A stretch of 64,000 nucleotides of DNA, from the NCBI GenBank assembly GCA_000151295.1, contig GG745332.1, positions 29,443-93,442 of the forward strand, written 5' to 3'. The position numbers were made by a program, and so were the translations under genes. Positions 10,586 through 21,108 of this stretch are shown here, piece after piece. This stretch comes from Allomyces macrogynus ATCC 38327. Taxonomy: Eukaryota; Blastocladiomycota; Blastocladiomycetes; Blastocladiales; Blastocladiaceae. How positions within the stretch are numbered: the first letter of the stretch is position 1; every line of letters begins with the position of its first letter. Under the pieces are notes generated by a model. The model did no database searches, was not told the DNA's origin, and was given only the letters and a program-made list of their open reading frames with translations.

Positions 10586-11501
10586 ATGACCCAACCCGTC
10601 CCGACGCGTCTGTTCATCTCGCGCATGTGCCCTTACGCACAGCGGTGCGTTCACGCTGGACAATCGGCAAGTGAATGTGATGCTCGACTGACAAGCAAGT
10701 CCTCGACAGCACCACGCTTGCGCTCGCGGACGCGGGCGTGATCGACGGCATTCAGGACGGCAAGTACGGCGACGGTCTCGAGCTTATTCACATTGATCTG
10801 CGCAACAAGCCGCAATGGCGCGTATTTTCCACGCGCTTCCTTCGGCATGGTCGGCAAATCGCTCATGCTCGTCGACAACAGGTACCTCGACGAGATCAAC
10901 CTCAAGGGAAAGGTCCCCGCGCTCGAAATTTCCTTCCCGGACACGGGCGCAACGCGCATCCTGCTCGAGTCGGCGCCGCTCGCGCAGTACCTCGCCGACA
11001 CGTTCCGCCCGTCGGCCATGACGCCGCTGCAGCGGTTTGACGCGGCCATGGTCACGGACGCCATGGGGTCCCACTTTGTCCCAGCATTTTACGGTCTGAT
11101 CCGTGAAAAGGACCCGGAGAAGCAGCCCGAGGCCACGGCCAAGCTCCTCGAGGCGATTCGCACTGTTGCGCCGACGCTTCACCCGGACGGGCCGTTTGCG
11201 CTCGGCGACGCGTTCTCGTGGGCCGAGGTCATGTCGGCGTCGTTCCTGATGCGGTTGCCAGGTGCGCGGATTGCATTTGCGAGATGTGGGTGGGATGGGC
11301 GCTCTTGGAACTGACGACATGGGGGTTCGGTTCTCCATCGTAGTGCTCAAGCACTACCGCGACTTTGACATGCCGACCGACGAGCCCGCGTTTGAGCGGT
11401 TCCAGCAGTGGATCGACGCGGTCAGTGCGCACCCGACCGTGCAGGCCACGACCGCGTCGGTTGATGACCTGGTCGAGTTCTACAAGGTCATGGCGGTGTA
11501 G
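10586..11501 (+). CDS. Glutathione S-transferase, omega-like
   Basis: Four exons, join(10586..10644, 10710..10817, 10882..11261, 11344..11501), 234 residues. The N-terminal thioredoxin-like domain has CPYAQR, the Cys-type active site of omega GSTs, at about residues 15-20. Next come the NKPQW and GKVPALE (glutathione-binding cis-Pro) motifs and the E-S motif in LLESAPLAQYLAD. The C-terminal helical domain ends in FYKVMAV. Omega GSTs act as glutathione-dependent thiol transferases and dehydroascorbate reductases in the cytosol. Intron 2 is odd: the protein joins perfectly (NKPQWYLDEINLKGK) only if it is a GC-AG intron (10818-10881, 64 bp); a GTATTT donor three bases later would break the frame. 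The other two introns are normal GT-AG. Confidence 0.9.
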
Positions 11502-11711
11502 ATCCAAGCACTCCGCCGTCGCCAACAAGGATCAAGATCAAAAATCCCTGCGGTCCGGCCGCAGTATTGTGTATATTATGAAAAATGCAAACGCCAAAAT
11601 TGGCATGGGTCGTGCCGATCCGCTTTCTCCGTTCTAAACTATCCCACCTCGCCCGTCTTTCTATCTCGACCGACCGTGACGCGACACGCGTCCTCGCTCC
11701 GCTCGCTGCGC

Positions 11712-12922
11712 TTAGCACCCACTGCCGCCGAACCAGCCGGCGGTCCCAAAGAACTGCGTGTGCGAGTCGATCGACGTGAACGGCACGCGCGAGTTCGAGC
11801 AGCTGGAGTCCTCAGCGCCAGAGCACGCGTAGACGACGCCCGATCGCTGGTAGTCTTCACCCACGACATGCTCGAACCCAAAGCTGGTCGGCGGCAGGTG
11901 CGACACAATATCGTTCTCCTCGACGTACCGCGCAACACCCGAAAGACCCAGCGCGCTGACCATGTCCGAAAACGTGTCTGACCCAACGCGCGGCGAGTTG
12001 TAAATGGTGAGCAGCACTTTGCTCGCAGCGACCAACCCGCTCGCCGACGTGTCAGCAGCCGCAAGCGTCGCGATCGCGCCGCCGAGCGAGTGGCCCGTGT
12101 ACAGGACCTTGGCCGTCGGATACGCGGCGACCGCGGCCTTGAGCGTGGTCAGCAGCGTCGACCGCATTTCCTCGTAGGCCTTGACGAAGCCCGTGTGCAC
12201 CTCAACCGTCTTGGACGCGAATGCCGCGGGCTTGGTGTAAGGGTAGGTCTTCTTGCCGAAATCGAGGTTCTGCACCCAGTTAGCCGCGTTCGACGAGCCG
12301 CGGAACGAGACGACGATCAGATTGCGGTTCTTGTTGTAGGCGACGAAACCGGCATTCGAGCTTCCGGTAAGGTACTGCACGAGCTGCGTGCCCGAGACGG
12401 CGGGGCTGTGGGTGGATGGGTGGAGTGGACGCGTTCATCAGTTGAGCATCACGGTCAGCACGTATTTCTCTTGTGCACAGCAAACGCGCTAGTTAAAGTA
12501 GTGGATAAGATCGCGTACCTGCCACACGTCTTGGCCCCGCACCCCCACGTCCCGAGCGTCGACGCCGACCCGCAGTAGGCGATCTCAGCGTAAACGGCAT
12601 AGTCCTTGAGGTTTTGCAGCGCGGTTCCCGTCACGGTCGGGCGTGATGGCGTCGACGAGGCCGCAGCGAGCAAGTGGTTGCGCTTCATGTCGTCGTCGGC
12701 ACCCTCCATCGACATAATCGCGTGCAGTTCCGTCGCCTGCCGCGAGCCCACATCGCCTTGGAACACGGCGTAGTCAAAGTTGGTCAGACCGGGCGAGAGA
12801 AGTTTCCCGGCCGCCGTCAGCTCGTTCTTGTTGGCGACGCCCTTGGTCGACGTCGCGGGCGCGGCCGACGCGCCGGTCGCCAAAACGAGGAGGAAGAGGA
12901 GGCCGAAGGAGGGGATCTGCAT
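11712..12922 (-). CDS. Secreted class-3 (fungal) lipase
   Basis: Two exons, complement(11712..12405, 12519..12919+3), 365 residues, start ATG at 12922; the 113-bp intron joins in phase 2. A clear signal peptide (MQIPSFGLLFLLVLATGASA) is followed by a propeptide-like region. The alpha/beta-hydrolase core has VVSFRGSSNAANWVQNLDF (oxyanion/lid region) and GHSLGG with the nucleophilic Ser at about residue 239. Its NSPRVGS and ENDIVSHLPP segments supply the Asp, and SIDSHTQFFG near the C-terminus supplies the His. Cys pairs near the C-terminus suggest disulfides. This architecture matches Rhizomucor/Thermomyces-type triacylglycerol lipases secreted for nutrition. A TATA-like box lies 85 bp upstream. 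The gene is convergent with the GST gene, 210 bp between stops. Confidence 0.93.
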
Positions 12923-14481
12923 AGTGGTTGATGTGGGACGCGTCGGGTCTACGGTCGAGCTATCGGAGCGTGAAGGTTGATGATGGAGGGAGCGAGGGAA
13001 GACGCGTATTTATGGTCGTCTTGCTCCACGGGCAATGGCCACGATGGGATCGTGCGTTTGACATCGTGTACGGGCACACTCTCGCAGGTGTAGGAGGGGA
13101 GCGCGTTCCAGCATCTCCGTCGCCATTCGCACAGCATGATCGTCGCAGGTTTCCTCGACGCGCGCGGCCAGCAAGATCAAACGTGCTCGTTACTGGCAGG
13201 TAAAACTCTCATGATTGCCTCATCCTTGATCGTCTTGGGGCCGTTGATAGTTTCGTGTGTTTGTATCGGATGTCCGCGGCCTCTTGCCGGGTTAGAGGCG
13301 CCCTGCCAAGGACAGGATCATTTGGTTCGTGCGTGCCATGTGGTGGTGAAAACCCGTGCGTCAAAGGTCGTGGTCGTGCCGAGTGACCTGCGGCGTGGTC
13401 ATGCCGCGCCAGGCGCCGGCGGTGGCGGTCCGCGGAGAATACAGCGTGTGTGTGGTGGCGATCCATGACAACCGGCATGTGCCCGGCATCCGGCGTGTTC
13501 GCACGGAACGCTTAGGGGGGCTCCTTTCGCACTTTTCTCCTGGCACGTCTCGTCCTCGGTGCCCGCCGCGTGCATCGTGTTGTGTCGCGTTCGCGCGCAT
13601 GGCCGTGAGCGCTCGGACAACGTTGCGTGCGAGATGGCATAGTCACACTCAACGCATCAAGACGGGATCAACACGCGTGCGTGCAACGTCGTCGACCTGC
13701 AAACCCGGTCCCAAGGATGTTGCGGATGGCCCGATGCTGGGGATCACAGAAGAACCTCTGTCCGCAACCAAATCGTTCCTGTCGTCGGCAGGAATGCATC
13801 GGCTACCCGGCTAGGTGGGGTGTGACCAATGCGCACCGCGGAACAAGTCAGTTCGACATTTCGTTCATGCGGCAATAAATGAACCGCTGGGTCCTGGAGC
13901 TTCAGTGACCAAGGACTAGCACGCGGACAAGCGTGTGCAGCGCGTTGAGGCCGGATGTGTTTCGAGTCAATGGTGGTGGGGCGTGCGCGTACATGTTCTA
14001 TACGCTGCGCTTTGAAAAGGGGCGCATAATGCGCTCCGAACGGGTACGAGGTCGAGGGGTTATTTGCATTTCGACGCGTTTGGACCCAGGCGTGGAGGAT
14101 GTGATCGCCCGCGTGCTTACCCGCGACGCACGCGCGCCATGACCTGTTCGTTTGATACATTTCTGATCAAGACGACCATTCTCCACCTTGTCCACCCTGT
14201 CGGGGGTCGGCCACTGGGTGGAGAGAAACTCGAAGGGGCATGTATAGCGGGTCCATAGGTACCCAATATCCCTCATCGATGATCCTGCGCGTGATTCGCA
14301 TTCTGAAAACGTGCGCGTTCTGAACCGAACCTCGCTTATGCCCCACATTGCCAATGTATTGCATACATGTGAACTTGTAGACGGACGAGGACGAACAATA
14401 TCCTGATGAAAACACAAAAACCGGGACACGTGAAGCTAAACGACAGCGAAAAAAAAACGTGGCCGGGCGGGGAGACCGCGT
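12923..14481. other. Long intergenic stretch, no gene recognised
   Basis: About 1.5 kb between the lipase start and the VWA8 stop. Apart from the lipase promoter nothing is convincing. Short frames on both strands lack start context, intron pattern or family motifs. Confidence 0.45.
13007..13013 (-). promoter_or_regulatory. TATA-like box of the lipase gene
   Basis: ATAAATA on the minus strand in a GC-rich context (CGACCATAAATACGCG), about 85 bp before the lipase ATG. The same CG(...)ATAAATACGC wording recurs upstream of the tetraspan gene relic at 35254. Confidence 0.5.
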
Positions 14482-17400
14482 CTAGATGTGTGATGCAAAG
14501 ACCTGGCGCAGGATGGACGGGAGTTGCTGCGCGGCCGGGACGATGAAGCCTTTGCCAGCAGGTAGCGCCTTCTTGATCCTGGATAGATTTGGATCACAGC
14601 AAGTGTCGTCAGCGAGAAGTCAAAAAACGTGCAAAACCGAAATGAAAAATGAACGTACTGAGTCGCTTCATCACCCAACGTGCCAATCATGATCATGGCC
14701 GCGTGCACATTCTTGTCCGTCTCGAGCGCGCGCGCAATCGTCGAGGCTTGGATCCCGTACCGCCGCAAATTCGCGTCCGACAGAACCACAACGTGCAAAC
14801 TGTCGTATTTGTCCTTGTCCTTTGCGAGCTCATCGATCGCGCGCTTGGTCGCCTCGAGCGTCGTGTCGCCCGCCCAGCAGTACTGCGAGTGCGCAACCAT
14901 CGTCTCCAGGACCTTGAACCGGTCCATGTCGGTGCGGGGCGGCTGATCGGCCGCGACGAGCGCAAACTGCGATGAGTCGCCCGAATGGCCGACAAAGTCG
15001 TAGACGAGCCGGTTCGGCTCAATCCCGTCAAGCGACTCCATGATTATCAGCGCGCACTCGAGCGACCGCGTCAGCCGGCCATCGACGCCGTTGAACCGGT
15101 ACATCGACGCCGACACGTCAAACACGATACGCAACCGCTTGGGCTTCGACCCGGGCGGCTTGGGCGCGTGCGGGTCCGGCATCTCGACGCCGCGGCGCAT
15201 ATACACTGCGTGCTCGCCCGTCAACCCGTCGACCAACTTGGCCTCATCGAGTTCGCCGTCCGTCTGGTGCCGCAACCACGTGCGCTCCTCGTCCTTTTCC
15301 GACCGGAGCGACTGCAAAATCCGGCGCAATTGCTGAATGTGCCCGACGACCGGGTCGCGCAACTGCGTATAGGCCTTCATTTCCGACGCGTGCATCTTAA
15401 TCTCGGCCAGCCGCGCCTTGAGCGCGTCCTGGCCCATGGCGCGCGCCGCCTGCTTGATGTGTTCGGGCACCGCCGCCTTGACCTCATCCGAGACCTGGTG
15501 CACGTCGTGGCCCTTGTCGAGCCGGTAAGGGCCACCAATCCCGCCGAGACCCGCCGTATCGCGACCGCCCGTACCGCCCGCCCACGTGTTCCCGCCGACG
15601 TGCGGCTTGTTCTCCGGGTCTTCCTTGCCGTGCTTGGGCGCTGACGTGTCGGTCGGACCCCACTCCTTGTTGATTTCGAGTCGCGCCGAGGGCGTGCCGG
15701 GGCCGCCGTGCGTCACGGATTCGAGCGAGTAATCGTTGACGGGGAACCCGTGCTTGCTGAGGACCGGCAAGATGACTTGCTGCATCTCGATCCCGTGCAG
15801 GTCAAAGTCGAAAATGTCGCGCAGCGACGCGGCGATCGAGTCGTCTGGGTAGGCTTTCATGTGTTTGAGTAGCGCGAGAAGTTCCTGGAAAAGGGTGCAA
15901 GTGAAACTCGTGAGGTTTTATCCCACAGACGGCAAGAAGTAAAAGGCCGACGTACGCGCAGACTCAGCGGGTACGACAGCATCCCGTCGTCGAACGATTG
16001 GCGCAGCTCCTGGAACGCCGCGATCAGGCGACGCAGCAGCTCGTCGGGCAAGTTGGGCGCGCTCTTCTTGAGCACCTCGAGCTCCGACTTGGGGTCCAAG
16101 TTGTTGATCGGGTGGCTGTCCAAGGGCAAAAGTGAGTGCAGGTTCCGGAGAGGACAATGGTTGTCAAATAAAGCAGTACCAGCTGAACACGTCGCCAATC
16201 ACGGAGAAGAAATCGTTGCCCAAGAACGGGTAGCCTGGCCGGTTGGCCAACAGGATCATGCGGAAGTCCTGGGGTTGCGATTTGGGCCGTCAATCTTGCG
16301 TGAAAAAGCGCAGAGACGGCATCAAAGCGCGAATCATACCGGATGAACGACGATGTCGTTGGGCGACGCGTTCTCGGGAGAGTTGACGACGCACACGCCG
16401 TTGGTCAGCGTCATTTCGCCCGTCTCCGCAAGACTCTTGAGCACCGACACGACATGCACCGGCGCCTAGTTTTTGCGTGCAAGAAAAAACGTGAGATTGG
16501 CTAACGAAAAGCGACCATCGACGGCAGCTTCTCGAACCTTGTCGGCCTCGTCGACGACCGCGACGTAGCCGTCCTTGATGGCCTTGACGAGCGGAGAGTC
16601 CTGGTAAACCAGAACCCCATTCTCAATCGCCGGTGACACCATGAGCGACCCGACCGTCGAGTCGCGATGCAGTTGCATGTACTGCCGCGCGCGCCCGTGC
16701 TGCTGCAAAAACTGGTCCGTCAGCTTGTTCTTGCCGACGCCTTGGTTGCCAATCAGAAGCAAATGGTCGCCCGTCGCCCACTCCGTGGCCAAGTCGCGCA
16801 GCAGCCGTGTGTGCAGCGGGTTGACGTGGAAGTCGGGCACGTGCGGGATCAGACTCACGTCCTGCGGCGCGAGCGGCGGCGCGATCGTGGCAGGTGCTGC
16901 GTCCGTGGCTGCGTCAGTGGACGGGAAGACGCCGAGCCGCTCGAGCACTTCGTCAAACGACTTGCGGATGAAGGGCGGCACAAACGAGGTCATGAACACG
17001 CGGTGCAGGTCGCGGTGCATGCCGCGGCCTTGGTGCCGAGCGAGACGGAGGAGTTGGCTAAACCAGGTCCAGAGATGAGTTTGCGTTGACGAAAAAGCGA
17101 GCAAAAGACGGAAATGTGAACGCACCGCAAAGTGAGCGTCTCCTTGAACGAATCGTGGTCCTTCATGGCCGACGCGACGGCCACGAGCTGATTGGCGACC
17201 TCGGCCGAGCAGCCTGTGACGGCCGTCAAAATCGTGCGTACTTCAGCATTGTCCATGGTCGGGACCTCGACAAACCGGAACATGGACGTGAGTTCCTCGG
17301 AGAACCACTTGATTTCTGCGCGCACGGGGTCCTTGGGGAGCGTCGCCACCGCAGCAATGCGGAACGCGTCGTGAATCACGCGAATCCGGTGCTGTGCCGG

Positions 17401-19401
17401 CAAATCGTCGACCGAGCACCCGAGCGTCGCTGCCAAATCAGTCGCGGCACGGCGCGACATGAGCCGCGACCCATCGGGCAGGCAAATCTCGCGGTCGAGC
17501 ACGAGCCGCGCCAGCGACTCGACGGCACCGGCCTCAATGTGCTGCAGGCCCTCGAGCAAGCACAGCTCGCCGCGCAGCGCGGCCTGCACGAGCGGCGAGT
17601 CTTCCCAGATCGTGTTCCCGAAACGGTCCGTCGCGCGGCGCTGCAGCAAGTCGCGCGCGTTCATGTCGCGGTACAGGTAGAACGGGTTCACGTGGTACCC
17701 GAGCTGCTGGCCCAACTCGGCGAGTAGGAGCGACTTGCCGGACGATTTCGGGCCGACCACGACAAAGTCGCCGAGCGTGTGCGCCTTGACCATGTTGTAC
17801 AAGGACTTTTGGACGCGGTCAGTCTTGACCATGCGCGCAGGACCACGGTTCGCACGGCGAGTAGGCGCCGTGCCGGCCTTGACGGCGACCTCGTGGTTCG
17901 TGCCGACCTGGACCGTCATGGTCTGATCCACGACGTTGCCGCTGAACTTGAGCGGCGGTGCGGGAATCGACGAGTCGGAAAGCAGGTTGAACTTGTCGGA
18001 CAAGCGACCAAAACCCGCCGTCTCCGTGCTCGAGAAGCCAAACGTCGGGTAAACGAGCGCGAGGTGGTCGGCGTCATGGTCGCGCGGGAACGTTTCTTTG
18101 AGTTTTTGCAGCGCCGACAGTGCAGTTTGCGCGAACCGAGGAACCTCCAGACTGTCTGCAAGTCAGAGAAAATTGAGCTCGTCAAATCATTGTGCTCGCC
18201 CTCCAAGACAAAGAGAGGCCGTCCATACTCTTGGCCGCATGCGAGTACTGCACGGTCTGAACCAAATCGGCCACCTTGGACCCGCGCAATTCGTCCGGCT
18301 TACCGCCGAGCTGCCAGTACCCGACGTTGCCGTCGACGTATCGCACCATGAACCGCGAGCGGAACGGCGGGTCGAGCGGGTTGCCGCGGAACGGCGGCAC
18401 GGGCAAGCCGAGCGCAATTACGCGGAAGTTCTCGGACGTGCGCACGAGATTCCAGCGCTCGAGTTCGTCGCGCGAGTGCTGCTGGAGCAGCGCGTCGTAC
18501 CGCGCCGGATGCACCAAATGGCGGCCGTCCTCGAGCGTCATTTCGCGGTTCTCGAGCAGGTTGTTCAGGACCGGGAGCGTGTTCCGTTCGGCATGCTGCA
18601 CGCCGTCGAGAATCAGGACGCTGCCGAGCGTCGCAGCACGGACGGCAGGACCGTCGACCCAGGCGACGCGTTCCACGGGCGTGCGCTGGACCTCGCGCCG
18701 CTGCTTGATGTCGGCCTCGCCCGAAACGTCGCGGTGGAGAGAAATGTACTCAACTGGAAGAGTCAAAAATAAAGCGGATCAGTTCCTGGCACATAACAAA
18801 GGGTCATCCCGGAAAGCTGACGAACCCGAGCGATTGGTCAAGTGGCAATACGCGAGCGCGAGCTGCCGCTTCAGCGGACCGGGTGGACTACAAAGCGAGA
18901 GGGCAAATAAGAGACTTGAAACCAGCGAGCCCGCTTTGCGATGATGGGCCGCGTACCCGAGCAGGAATATGTCCTGGCCAAGCAGGTCCTTCTTCATCAT
19001 CCACTGCAAATGCTTGAGAATCACCTGTTTCGCGGCAGCGCTCCTCGTCAGACTACCGTTGAATGCATTTTCCAAAATTAATTAAGGAAATCCGGACCTG
19101 ATCCTCCAAACTGATGCCCATGGGCACCCCGGGCACAGCCGATGCGACCGGTGCGTCGCGAATGGGCATGGACACATCGCCAATGGTAATCCTGCCTTGC
19201 TCGACACCCGCGGTTGCTGGAAAAATGGGCACCGTTCAAAATGATTTAGCAAGGGCTTGATTTTTTGTTGATCGCCAAGATATCCCCTTCGATATTTCGA
19301 TGCTTACCGAAACCTCGGTGCGGCACGAGCGCATCGCTGCCGTGACCTGGCGCCCTCGCAAGGAGTCGCGATACTTGGCGAACACGGCGGATGGCCGACA
19401 T
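14482..19401 (-). CDS. VWA8: VWA8-type mitochondrial AAA+ ATPase with VWA domain
   Basis: Twelve exons, 1,371 residues; the eleven introns (64-91 bp) close exactly. Exons, 3' to 5' on the plus axis: 14482-14578, 14659-15884, 15956-16115, 16180-16268, 16340-16465, 16538-17057, 17126-18155, 18229-18753, 18826-18887, 18957-19024, 19098-19216, 19308-19401. The N-terminus (MSAIRRVRQVSRLLARAPG) is a basic presequence. There are three AAA+ modules: a degenerate loop (GPPGPL, about residue 94), GPKSSGKS (about 425) and GNQGVGKN (about 738) with VVDEADK. A NTWAGGTGGRDTAGLGG linker leads to a C-terminal VWA domain with MIDAS DVSASMYRFN (about 1190) and the LPAGKGF tail. Animal VWA8 is about 1,900 residues; here the long insert between the third AAA module and the linker is missing. 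The family localises to the mitochondrial matrix side; its exact role is unsettled. Confidence 0.95.
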
Positions 19402-19751
19402 GATTATGAAATGTCAAAATGGCCGTGTAGGATGGCAGGGACAAGCTTGCGGTTGCGATAGCAGTTTCGCAGCGGCTGCCAACAACACGTCGCGGCTTGG
19501 GTTCGTGCACGCCAATAAATCGAGCCGGCTGTCCTCCTTGCTCGGGATAATTTGCTGTTGGTGTCCTTGCTGCCCTTCTTGATCCAAAAAGAGGGAGGAG
19601 GGGTTGAAGCACAAAGGTCTGCAAACCAAACCACACGTGAAGTCTATGGCAGTGCTGTTGCCTTTGCCGAGATGATGTCGGTGCTGACCATTCTCGCCCT
19701 TCATCCGCAATTTTGGTTTTTGATACTACCAGCGACAGCGCGCAATCTCTC
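19402..19751. promoter_or_regulatory. Divergent promoter region, VWA8 / coiled-coil gene
   Basis: About 350 bp between two divergent starts. No TATA box or other defined element is recognised. It must hold the regulatory sequence of both genes unless they have distal promoters. Confidence 0.4.
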
Positions 19752-20682
19752 ATGGAACTGCTTGCAATGGATCCTAAACAACAAGAATTGGCCCTAGGGC
19801 AAAGCGACTCGTCGCGAACGTACCAGGACCGACGACTGCCAAGTACGACGCTTGATGCCGACCATGAAGCACCTGCACCGAACACTTCGATTCCGCCCGT
19901 CGTGATCCGCGTCTACCGGCTCGTGCTGGCCGAGGCCGAGCTACACATCCGGCTCATGACGCTCGACGTGCAAATGACCCGTCGGCTGGGTCATCTCCAG
20001 TTCTTGCAGGACGGTGGGGCCGCGGGTGGGCTCGCGCTCGAATGGGAGCTGCGGCGCATCAAGACGATCCAGCGATGGTGGCGTCGCGTGCGGCGGGAAC
20101 GCGCGCACGAGCCGCTAAAGCGGGTGGAGAAGCCCGTCGTCGAAGCTCTCCCTACCGTGGTCGCGGACCGGCGCGTATCGACGAGTATGTGCGGGTGCTG
20201 GACGAGAAGTTGACCCCGGCGCCGCCGACGCAGCGCGAGCTGCCCGCCGAAAATATGCGCGAGCTGCGCATTTTGCGGCGCATGTACCAGACGCAGTACC
20301 GGCTCTGGACGAACGGGCCAGCGAACTCGGATCAGAGAGCGCACGGCAAGACGTTTGCTGACCTCGTGCCACAGTACCAACGCTCGGCGGGGCGCTACCA
20401 GCGTGAACGGGACAAGAATCGCCAGCTTGTCGAGGTGGCCAAGACTGAGCTCATTGCAACGTACTCGGTCTGGGAGCGCAGTCAGGCCATTATCCAGTCG
20501 CTGTTCGTGCAAGCTCGTGATTTGGTCCATGCCCGGGGCGTCTGTGGTGCTGACGACGACCGTTTATAGGTATCCGCGATTCGTTTGCACATCTCGAACT
20601 CCCCTCGTCGACTCTCGATCACGACGAAACTTTTGTGGGACTGGAGCGAGGAGAGTTTGGGACTGCCCAAGAAATACAATAG
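19752..20682 (+). CDS. Unknown helical protein with IQ-like motif
   Basis: No family recognised. Start ATG at 19752. The first ~135 codons encode a helical protein with an IQ-like, Trp/Arg-rich segment (IKTIQRWWRRVRRER) that could bind calmodulin. The second half is charged coiled coil (LVEVAKTELIATYSVWER, then QAIIQSLF). A 53-bp intron (20517-20569, GTGATT...TTATAG with CTGAC inside) joins phase 1 to phase 1 and ends the protein at TAG 20680. The first half is in frame 0 and the second in frame 2, so a one-base shift lies near 20150-20175; no intron fits there. Length is about 292 residues if the shift is an error. Divergent partner: VWA8. Confidence 0.5.
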
Positions 20683-21108
20683 ATTTCGTTGACTGCAGCT
20701 CAATCTGTCGGGTGGAGAGTGTGCCGCAGACCATGGCACCGCACAACCCCAAAATTTCATTCCGACTTACCTTACCGCTCCCTCCGCGACGGCGCCCGTC
20801 AACTCCGTGTGCAGCTCGCTCACGTCGCCATCGACGAGTTTTCGTAGATTCGCAACAGGCCCACTATGCCAAATACAAAGAAATTTGGTTCCGTGCTGAG
20901 CGTTCTCCACCTCGCTAGACATTCGTCTCGTAAATTTCGAACGGAGGCCAAGCCATCGGCACCAAACAGGTTCGAGCAGCGAGAATGGGCAAAATCAAAG
21001 ATTGCATTGAGAATAATACGAGTACACACAACAATGGCAAAACAGATACATGGCGAAAAACAAGCACCATCTAAATCTCACTCCATCACTTTCTCTGCAA
21101 CCGATCAT
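20683..21108. other. Intergenic, convergent 3' ends
   Basis: Space between the 3' ends of the coiled-coil gene and the mucin-like gene. Somewhat AT-rich toward 21000-21100; no gene seen. Confidence 0.4.
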
